From NCBI GenBank assembly GCA_013368375.1, contig JAACJP010000013.1:248001-312000 (forward strand): a stretch of 64,000 nt of DNA, written 5' to 3'. This DNA is from Tricholomella constricta. Its lineage: Eukaryota > Basidiomycota > Agaricomycetes > Agaricales > Lyophyllaceae. The notes under the pieces were generated by a model. That model did no database searches. It had not been told where the DNA came from and was given only the letters and a program-made list of their open reading frames with translations. This document shows, piece after piece, positions 56,087 to 64,000 of the stretch (position 1 is its first letter; every line of letters starts with the position of its first letter). A program made the translations under genes and the position numbers.

Positions 56087-59041
56087 CTATTTTGTTTGCT
56101 TCATGCACTTACGTTCTGCCGGATATGACACAGTTGGGCCTTCAAAAGCGGGCGGACAAAATTGCGTGAAATTTTGGCCATGGCCGCGTCCATCTCTCCA
56201 CCAGTCATAATCATGAGCAACGGAGCTCTCCACCAGAGCCTCATCAGAGAAATCTGGTACTTCACCTCCTGCGTGCGAGTTAAATGTCCAGTTTGGATTC
56301 CAAGTTGTTTGTGAGGCGCCAGGAACGTGATGAGAGCCAACTTGAGGGAAGTGCGACTGTAAATTTGTTGAAACGGAACGTTCGCTCTCGCTCTTTCGTT
56401 CCGGATCTGTTTGACCAGACGGCGTTGACAAGGGCACATCGCCGTAAGATATAATCTCGCGGATGACATCGCTGTGAACGTCGTTGAGCCACAGAGAGTG
56501 TAGCAAAGATCGTTCTCACCAGAATCGACCTGGCGGTGTCCATCTAAGCCAACGTAGTGTGAGTGGACAAAACCAGAGAGAGAGAATTGTATCTCACCTC
56601 CTTTCAAGGTTGGATAGCACTGATATACAATCATGTACGCTTTTCATGTCTTCGCTTGATTCTCGAGGAAGCCTGGTTGATTTCGGGTTGGTCCAATAGT
56701 TGAGGAGCAGGACGATAGCGGATGTGAATATTGAAAACTAAATCCCTCGTAAGTTCATGTATGAGCCTTGATGGCTATAGAATATCAACCTGGATTTGAG
56801 GAAATGGAAGGAAGGTCCTCTGCTGAGACTGTGATTTCAGAATTCGAGCACATGACCTGGCTGCATTTGTGCAGATCGCCAATGACGGGAAGGGAAAAGG
56901 GGATGGTTTGTTGGGCGAAGGAATAAACGGTCGGTGCACAAGTATTCGCACATGGTGATAACAAGCATGCAGCATAGCCGATTGCTCGTAAAAGACACTA
57001 CCTGGCGAGCAGGATGTCCACATGACTACTTCGGGTGAGTGTGTACCAGTAAAAGAGAGAGAAAAGTTAGCGTACGATGATCAGGAATGTTATCGAACCA
57101 TTGATTTAACTCAGAGTCGAGGTGTGCGACGGCCTCCTCATCGCTAAGACCACGAGCCGTGCCACAGAACCTCTTTGGTTTGTTGACGGCATACTAGGAG
57201 TAAAGTGCGTGAGATGTCTGCCCCCGAGCATTCCGTCCGAAATAACGTACTAATGTCCGCTGAGCATACTCCAGGATTTCGATCAATTTCAGGTAGGTAA
57301 TAAAACCTGAAACCTTCGATGGCGTTCCCGGTGGCTGTATGAAGCTCAACGTCGGATCATTTGTCTCCCAGTACTCGTCATCGCAATCGAGTGGGAAGTC
57401 GAGGTCGACGCTAAATAAACACAGGCATGTAAACTCAATGCCAAGGGGAAGGCTTTTTCGACTTACTCATCGAAAACGGTGGCTCGTGGGCGTCCTATGA
57501 AGGAACAGACCACTGCATCTATACAAACAAGCACCCAAAAGCATCTCTTCCACAGCTCGTTCTCAATAGACGGTTTTTGGTTAAGCCTTCTACGATGAGC
57601 ACCGACGTCTTGTGCATAACGAATCCCGACCCCGACCATTACCCAGCAGGCTTCTGGTTGAGATGTACCATGCATATATAGTATCGATAGCTGGGGACAA
57701 AGCCTCAAGAAGCAAACAATGAAAGACAGGCTTGAGAACGCACGCAAATCGTTTGTATCTCGTACAAGGAGGGTGTCCGAGAAGAGGATAGCCAACGTTG
57801 TCGTATTTGGCGAAACCATTTCCAACCAGAGCAGTGCCGCGAACCAACGCCTTCCAAGAGCACACGAGGATCATCAGAATACCTCGCTGCTATGGCGCAA
57901 ACTCCAAGGAGTGTGGCTCCGAAGTGGCGATCGGTGAGATACAGTCCTTGATTCACAGCTCTCTCATATGTCGGCCGATGAAACAAGGGAAAATGTGCAT
58001 TGACTTGATCGAAATATAGGCCAACCAGGTCATGTAGAAGGTCGCGGTCGGGGAATTCGTACATCATATATTCCTCCTCGGGACAAGCCTCCCACTGGAG
58101 AAACGTGAGCGTTGTATCGAGAACCTACGACAAGCCACTAACCGGATGCACATTCCAAAATTGGGGCCGACCAAAGCGGTTGTTGTCGTCTGGAATTCTA
58201 CCCTTATCTTGAGTTTCCTTTCCAATCTTTAGGGCTGTCCCGAGCAGTGAAAATGTGCTGGAGGCCCCAAAATGGCGTGAGTGGCAGGAATGGATCGTCA
58301 GTCTTTTCAGCTGCGTAGAGAGATCGACCTCGTCACTAAATGCCGAGGACCTCCCGGAATCGTCAGGTTTAATGTCTTTGACTGCTTCTGGGGACGCAGA
58401 ACGCCGCCGACTTGTATTAGTCGGTGTATTGCCATTGGGCTGTGTCTGCTTGAGGTTCGAAATCTCGCGCTCTAGATTAAGGATGTGCTGAGATAGAGCC
58501 AAAAAGGAGCATTGGGTATCGAAATCAAGGGATGGCGCCGAGGAGAGCATAGATTGGACAAGGGGGTGAATTTCACACAGTGGGTTCACTTGTTTTCCCA
58601 GCTCCGGCAAGAAGTGCGTAGGACCCAGATGTGACTCCAAGAAAGGTTTGGAGGTCGTATGTGTAGTATACGGGGGGTTATATGGAGCAACACGTTTCTT
58701 ATGGTAAACGTCTCAGCTGGCTCTTGAGAAAAACTCTCAATGCGTACGTACCCGAGCACCGTTGTGAGTACATTCGGAATTGAAAGCCATGCAGTTCGAA
58801 CAGCGATTATCTGGCATTGTTGCAGAATCACCTAGAGACAGAATTTGTTTCGGATTGACGCTACAGAATGAGATGAATGACCGTACACCGAACTATCATG
58901 GGAAATAGGTCGAGGTCAGGCCATAACATATCACAAGTTACAAACGGTACTTTTCTTGTGTTTACAGATGTCGCATGCGCCCTGTAACCTTCGTCTCTTA
59001 TGTGGCCTAGTCTGGGGCGGTCGTTCTGTGGGGTGCGCCAT
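56087..59041 (-). CDS. Zn2Cys6 fungal-specific transcription factor
   Basis: Binuclear-cluster regulator with a fungal_trans middle domain. The start MAHPTERPPQTRPHKRRR runs into the cluster, built across two introns: CDICKHKK, IRCDSATMPDNRCSNC and MAFNSECTH, with all six Cys present. The regulatory domain shows YFDQVNAHFPLFHRPTYERA, GATLLGVCAIAARYSDDPRV, WVMVGVGIRYAQDVGAHRRR and WKRCFWVLVCIDAVVCSFIG, then GRPRATVFDEVDLDFPLDCD and YHHVRILVHRPFIPSPN. About ten introns are present, and those in the last 600 bases are uncertain, so the stop at 56087 is tentative. Such proteins commonly control carbohydrate use; no target is claimed. Confidence 0.8.
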
Positions 59042-59314
59042 GAGTGTGCAGAAAGGAGGTGCTTAGCGAGTCAGTGCTCACTGGCGTTGAATATCACTGA
59101 TCCGCATATATTTGATTCCACGCCTTTTACCAAATAGCGCATAATAACGCGTAACCTGTGGCACGCGGCGGCGGCACCAACCGTTCTCTCAAAACTTATA
59201 CTCCATTTCGATTCCCTGCTCGCGTCAGAATGGCCACGCATATAGGAATTCTTCCACTGGGTAAAAACAAACTTGAATCCACCCAACAATGCCACTGACA
59301 CGATATCAGATATC

Positions 59315-60501
59315 ATGCAAACTTTGTCTGCGACACTGGAACAAAAGGATCGGGTTAACGCGTCCACCGGGCTATCATTTATCCGACTGCCTCACCCTCG
59401 GACAGGTACGTAACCATATATACCCTTAGATGGCCCATTAAACAGCTCAAGGCATCTCTTCCTTGTTCTTACCGTCCGAAACACTTGCCGACGCGTCGAT
59501 ATCGTGCCCTCCGAGCAAGATTCTGGAGATACAGGCAGTGTCACCCCCAGATCCACGTTCTTGGTTTCTCGGACAGGAGGTCGTTGCTGGTAGGCAAAGG
59601 ATAATAAATTCTGTAATACTGCTCATAGCTATTTGAACAGATGGCAAGCTTCTAATTATCACCCCAATCGATCCCACCTTCCTGCTTATTCCAATCTTGC
59701 AAGCGGTGCACTCCGTAAGAACCTCTCTCTCGCATTCCTCTCAAATTAATGGTGCGTTAATAGAACGATGGTACCGCGGGGAACTACCGCCCGGCAGATG
59801 ACATCTTCGAGGATGCTTCTCTTAAGCTTCAGAAACCTGACGAATCGGACAACGCGTCGGTCCTTGGTAATGATATTATTCGTTTTGGTTCTATTGGATG
59901 CGTCAAGGACGCTCTTAGGCACATATGCGACATTAAAGAGATAACGCCAACGATAGTCGTTTACCGGCTGTCGCAGCCCAAGGTCCTGGAATATCTCCGT
60001 CGGAAAGTTTCTCGCCTCTCCGCCCCAGATGCGCTGGAAGTTTCGAAAACAACTATACGGGGTCTAGCGCGAGACGGCCTTATGGAGGATGGGAAGGAGA
60101 CACTTTTGCAAGGTAAGAACCTGGATACACCATCGCAATCAAACTCAAGTCATCCACAGTTGGTCGCATCCGAGCGGCATGTGATCTACTCAGCCATTAT
60201 CTTCCGTCAGATGTCCGTGCTCTGTTAATTGGCTCATACGAGTGAGTCTATGCTCAACTGATAGGAAGGTCGCGCTGACATATTCTCGTTTAGTTTTACA
60301 GAGCTCGATGCATACTTTAAAAGTATGAATGACGAGGTGGCTGCGGCCGCGGTTGAGGCGAAGGGGAAGATCAAGGACAAGTCCACTACAGGAGATGATA
60401 AAAAGAGAAAAGGCGCGAAAGGATCTCAGGGCGTGGAGAAGCTGAAGAAGGCCAACGTGAATGGGATGGCAAAATTGTCAAGCTTCTTTAAAAAGGTGTA
60501 G
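59315..60501 (+). CDS. RNH202: Ribonuclease H2 subunit B
   Basis: Accessory subunit of RNase H2, which removes ribonucleotides from DNA and RNA-DNA hybrids. Exon 1 gives MQTLSATLEQKDRVNASTGL and FIRLPHPRTG. Exon 2 continues ISSLFLP and ILEIQAVSPPDPRSWFLGQE. Exon 3 has GKLLIITPIDPTFLLIPILQ, and exon 4 starts NDGTAGNYRPADDIFEDASL and holds RFGSIGCVKDALRHICDIKE. VGRIRAACDLLSHYLPSDVR and FTELDAYFKSMNDE follow. The C-terminus (GVEKLKKANVNGMAKLSSFF-KKV) is the PCNA-binding-type end: the PIP-like SSFFKK is conserved in this subunit. I worked out six exons by hand. It is divergent from the Zn2Cys6 gene by 273 bp. Confidence 0.87.
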
Positions 60502-60635
60502 GTAGAAGTTCAGACTCCGCGATTTCCATCCTTTATTTAGTCCAGGTCCGATTTTGAACTTGTTCTTCTATTTTGCCTTGTTCCAGGATTCTTCTACACA
60601 TCGTCGTCTGTCTTTCTCTTGGAAGCTCTCTTTAG

Positions 60636-63017
60636 ATGACCTTGGATGGAAAGATATACGCTGATAAAGCTGTCCAAACAACCCAAGTGGAGAGTTTGCG
60701 GGAACCCCGCCTGCATCCCCAGAACGCACTAGGATTTGACTCAGGCGATACTATTCAACACTCTACTGCTTTTCGTTTCGATGACAGGACTATCGTACTT
60801 GATGCTGCATTCACCTCCCCGAATCGATGTCCAGTTTCTCCCCAGCTGGGCCCAAGTCGATCACCACCAGCTTCCCGTCGCATATATAAACACCCTCAAC
60901 TACCATATAGTCGACCAAGTCACGCGAACAGTCTAGAAAAGCGCGTCGTGTCACTTCCCGATGCAATGCCCATAAAGGGCTCCTCTAGCTTGACCGTGCC
61001 CACTGTGTCTGGACCTTCATTGCGCGTGGTGTCGCTACCAAGCATCGCGACACATTCACTTTCTGGATCACCTTTTGTGACCGAGGACAATTACTCTCTG
61101 GAATGTTTAGACACGTCCGCTGACACCTCATCCTACCGTTCGTCTCGAACCGGATCTGTGCATATGACGATCCGTAATTTTCCACCCTCTGATATGCCGA
61201 CAACTCCATCACCTCCTTCGTCCCCGGAATCAATCTTGATCATTGGCAACGATCCGTGCATACCGAGGTCCTTTCTTCGCCGTAAAAAACTTTCCCCGTC
61301 TAGCGCATTTTGCAATGAAGACGAAGCGGGTGAGCCCTGGATACGCGGCCATTCTGTTACTTTTTTGATCTACAGTTCATACAGGATGGATTACCTGGGC
61401 AAGTTCACCCCCACGGCCGATACCTGCGCTCCACGGACCCTTGTCTCTGCCTTATGCTCGGTGCCCGTCGTGAGTGCTCTTCTGACGGCCTACTCCATGA
61501 CATTCACCGTATTTAGAGGTGCGGAGGGCACAATTATCGAGGATGCGGATCTCCCTCGAATGATATGGGGACTTGAACTGGACGGCCCGAATTCCAATAC
61601 TCCCCGCAATTTCCCTAGTATTTCTATCGTGAAGACTCAGCCACATCCAGAACCCAGTAGAACAAAGCTATCCGCCGAAACTGCTTTCCGAGGCCAGTCA
61701 ACCGGTATTCTGCCTAATCACTTGTATCCGTCTCGAACGTCCGATCACAATGTCAAAGAAACTACAGTCCTGGATCTCAAAGCCCCTCCTGCAAACTATG
61801 TGGACACTAGACTTTTCTCCAAGTCTCCGCACAGTACGTGGAACGATGCACCGATTCAACTCCACGGACCACCCATTCACTACGATAAGGGATACCACAC
61901 TGCACGGGCTGGAGATGTCGGTGCCAACTGGCATGATGTTCTCGCTTCTTCAGCACATATTGGGCCTCAGACGTCAGACTTGAAGTCTTCGGCTCCTCCC
62001 TTCATACCAAGCATGCTTGCCAACCAGCCTGTCTCAGGCACCCATCCTCGTATATTCGTCGAACCTCGTGCAGGGTCTCAAATCACTGCAGAGCGTCGAT
62101 TGTCCGCGATAGAAATTGCCCAGAGATATCACATTGAGCAGCAGCAGCAGCAAAGTGCCCTCCCGACTCCGCCGACTTCCTCCTCGCCGCTTTGGTCTCC
62201 AACTTTTGCTACTAGCTACCTCCCATCAACGCTATCACATGCATCTGGCTTTTGCGACACTCAGGAAACATTCCCCGAACAGTATTATGCCTCTAGACCG
62301 ATTTCCCTCTCAGCAAGAGATTTCTCGGAAGAGCTTCGCCAAATCGAGGCTGCCAAGCGGAAGCTCAGCAACATAATAGGACTTCCAGGCGTCGCCCTCT
62401 CGGACTCTAATTCCAACAATAGCTCAAGGGTGAAGAACCCGCCCATTCGTCAAGATTTCCTCCGCCATCCTTCTCCTGTAATAGACGTGTCTCTTATTCT
62501 CAAGCAACATTCAACTGTCTCGCGTCTCGATAGCAATCCACCGAATCTTCTTATGCCTCGACCGAACGTTACTTCAGTCCCTCAACTACGGAATCTTTTA
62601 GGCCAGCCGCCACAATCGATCCCAATGGCGCGTCTCATCCAACGACGCCTGTCCTCGGTCAAAGAGGAAGACGCAAATTACTCATTAAAGTCAGACAGTC
62701 CTTCCCCGAATAGCCGCTACACGAAGCCTGAAGAGAACTTTCGTAACTCCGAATCTGCTGGCATGACACACGATGGTCACCACAATGGGAGGACTTCAAG
62801 ACCGGATGGCAATATGACTACTAGAGGTGCAAACCTACAGGACGGACGAGGAAACGGAACGAAAGAGGATAACGGGGAGAAGGAGAACACCGCCAGCTCC
62901 GCAAAGGGGAAGAACGTCGCGAAACCAACACCAAGAAAGAAATGGCGACCTCGCAAGAAGACTGCTGTTTCGTCCGCTCCAAATTCCCGGACTCTTGTCG
63001 ACGGTCAAGCCCGATGA
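60636..63017 (+). CDS. Large disordered protein with conserved Trp/Pro core and basic tail
   Basis: The frame 60636-63017 is open throughout, but two in-frame-length introns probably lie inside it: 61330-61375 (or to 61384) and 61470-61516. Each alone shifts the frame; together they restore it. Removing them yields WITWASSPPRPIPALHGPLS, then LPYARCPSGAEGTIIEDADL and PRMIWGLE, which looks like a conserved core, whereas the unspliced frame gives unlikely hydrophobic sequence. The rest is Ser/Pro/Thr-rich and disordered, with a Gln run at about 62138 and a basic, AT-hook-like C-terminus (TPRKKWRPRKK). I do not recognise the family. A nuclear role is only suggested by the tail. Confidence 0.7.
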   Translation: MTLDGKIYADKAVQTTQVESLREPRLHPQNALGFDSGDTIQHSTAFRFDDRTIVLDAAFTSPNRCPVSPQLGPSRSPPASRRIYKHPQLPYSRPSHANSLEKRVVSLPDAMPIKGSSSLTVPTVSGPSLRVVSLPSIATHSLSGSPFVTEDNYSLECLDTSADTSSYRSSRTGSVHMTIRNFPPSDMPTTPSPPSSPESILIIGNDPCIPRSFLRRKKLSPSSAFCNEDEAGEPWIRGHSVTFLIYSSYRMDYLGKFTPTADTCAPRTLVSALCSVPVVSALLTAYSMTFTVFRGAEGTIIEDADLPRMIWGLELDGPNSNTPRNFPSISIVKTQPHPEPSRTKLSAETAFRGQSTGILPNHLYPSRTSDHNVKETTVLDLKAPPANYVDTRLFSKSPHSTWNDAPIQLHGPPIHYDKGYHTARAGDVGANWHDVLASSAHIGPQTSDLKSSAPPFIPSMLANQPVSGTHPRIFVEPRAGSQITAERRLSAIEIAQRYHIEQQQQQSALPTPPTSSSPLWSPTFATSYLPSTLSHASGFCDTQETFPEQYYASRPISLSARDFSEELRQIEAAKRKLSNIIGLPGVALSDSNSNNSSRVKNPPIRQDFLRHPSPVIDVSLILKQHSTVSRLDSNPPNLLMPRPNVTSVPQLRNLLGQPPQSIPMARLIQRRLSSVKEEDANYSLKSDSPSPNSRYTKPEENFRNSESAGMTHDGHHNGRTSRPDGNMTTRGANLQDGRGNGTKEDNGEKENTASSAKGKNVAKPTPRKKWRPRKKTAVSSAPNSRTLVDGQAR

Positions 63018-63153
63018 AGAAATGAAAAGGAACTATTGCTTGTTGCACTCGTCAGTTCATTACGTTTCGCTATGTGTGTCGAAGCGGGATCCTGTCATTT
63101 TGCTATCGTTGTTACACACTGTACGATGGTTCTACCTCTCTACGACAAAAAGC

Positions 63154-64000
63154 TTAGGCTTTAACAAAGAGATCCGTGAACTTGTGAACGGGAAGCTTAG
63201 AGAGCGAAGCTGCATCAGAGACAGTGTCCATGATCCTGTCGCGGGGCATGTTATAAGCCAACGAAGCAAAAATTGTGAAAGCGTGACGTACTTCTTTTGA
63301 TGAGTCTCGTCAAAGTGGTGAGAAATGTGCCTGAGGGACAGGGTGAGTACACCTGGCATGCCTGAAAAAGTAAACCTCGCACCTCTTGAACTTGTTGATC
63401 AATAAAGGGGTACCCTCAGCCCTCCTGCGCTTGTGGCCGACGGGGTACTCAACCTCAACTTCGTCAAGAACAGTACCATCGTTCAGCTCAACCAAGAGGG
63501 CATTTCCGATGGACCTCTTGGCAGGATCGTGATAGTCTACGCTGTAACGTTCATCCTCAATGCAGAAAATCTTGGCGCGGAGTGCATCAATGCGGGGGTC
63601 AGCAGCCGCAGCATCGGTGCTGTGAAGAATGTCAGCAGCAGCACTACGAATCAGCCCCGTCGAAAACTTACTAGCTTTCTGAGGTGAGTTCTCCGAAAAT
63701 GAGGGGATAAGCGACCATGTAGTTGATTGCATGGCTAGCAGAAAGTGTCAGAAACAGAAATTTTGAAAGGTATGAAGGAGACAGACTCACTCTCGATCGG
63801 CGAAGTTGTCAAGAGGACCCTGCTTGTCGATAATCCTCTTGGCAGCTTCCTGGGTGCGGATCTTCACGCTTTTGATATCGTCAGAAGTCTTTCCAAGCTC
63901 CTTGAGCTTGGCATGGATGATATGAGCAGCTTCGACGGCGGTCTGCGCGTGGAACTCCGCAGGGTACGAGATCTTGAAGAGAACATTCTCCATGATGTAT
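63154..64000 (-). CDS. PRPD: 2-methylcitrate dehydratase PrpD, 3' part
   Basis: Mitochondrial methylcitrate-cycle enzyme that dehydrates 2-methylcitrate during propionyl-CoA breakdown. The gene runs off the right edge, so only the C-terminal part is visible, beginning [75 protein letters not shown] and [20 protein letters not shown] follow, with [20 protein letters not shown]. Two further short exons, [12 protein letters not shown] and [19 protein letters not shown], end LFVKA. I placed the stop at 63154-63156 after checking both splice phases. ATG at 63993 is an internal Met, not the start. Confidence 0.92.

Noticed and set aside
59071..59367. Minus-strand frame of 98 codons upstream of the Zn2Cys6 gene
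   Set aside because: It overlaps exon 1 of RNASEH2B, which has clear family signatures on the plus strand, and has no recognisable content.
1..64000. tRNA or rRNA genes
   Set aside because: I looked for cloverleaf-like pieces in the intergenic gaps and saw none convincing; a tRNAscan-SE run would be decisive.

Overview
The window is nuclear DNA of a filamentous basidiomycete, most likely an agaricomycete. The genes are dense on both strands and broken by many 45-70 nt GT-AG introns. Protein types typical of higher fungi are present: Zn2Cys6 and C2H2 regulators, a fused allantoicase/ureidoglycolate lyase, an F-box-like remnant, and a 5'-truncated non-LTR retrotransposon with a poly(A) tail. 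I cannot name the species. Gene spans below run from start codon to stop codon and include introns; where I worked out splice joints by hand, this is stated.

Layout. 0-12 kb: 3' end of a poly-Q protein, a PHOSPHO-type HAD phosphatase divergent from TFIIH subunit TFB1, the Golgi coiled-coil protein CASP/COY1 divergent from mitoribosomal protein uS9m, and the H2B ubiquitin ligase BRE1. 12-21 kb: the DAL2-DAL3 fusion of purine catabolism, a decayed F-box-like region, a HemK-type methyltransferase divergent from the gluconeogenesis regulator ERT1/AcuK, and a PRA1-family membrane protein divergent from a 73-residue protein. 21-34 kb: peroxisomal receptor PEX5, a C2H2 regulator, a hormone-sensitive-lipase-like esterase, methylthioribose-1-phosphate isomerase MRI1, the retrotransposon tail with its target-site duplication, and a taspase-1-like threonine aspartase. 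34-51 kb: TFIIH subunit TFB4, the CHD1 remodeler, a membrane/coiled-coil protein, an epoxide hydrolase, splicing factor SLU7, COG7 and a SNAPC3-like protein. 51-64 kb: a tandemly triplicated SNAPC3 5' end, a very large secreted GGX-repeat protein, a Zn2Cys6 regulator, RNase H2 subunit B, a low-complexity basic-tailed protein, and the 3' part of 2-methylcitrate dehydratase.

Most genes are housekeeping and do not form a pathway cluster. Loose functional links are transcription (TFB1, TFB4, CHD1, BRE1, SNAPC3), Golgi traffic (COY1, COG7, PRA1) and carbon or nitrogen salvage (allantoicase fusion, MRI1, PrpD, ERT1).

The strongest candidate for something undescribed is at 51.0-55.7 kb. A predicted secreted protein of about 1,330 residues consists mostly of GGX triplets (X = N, D, R) interrupted by acidic/His spacers, four CX4C motifs and a short collagen-like tail. 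It is divergent from a SNAPC3 gene whose first exon and leader are present in three tandem copies.
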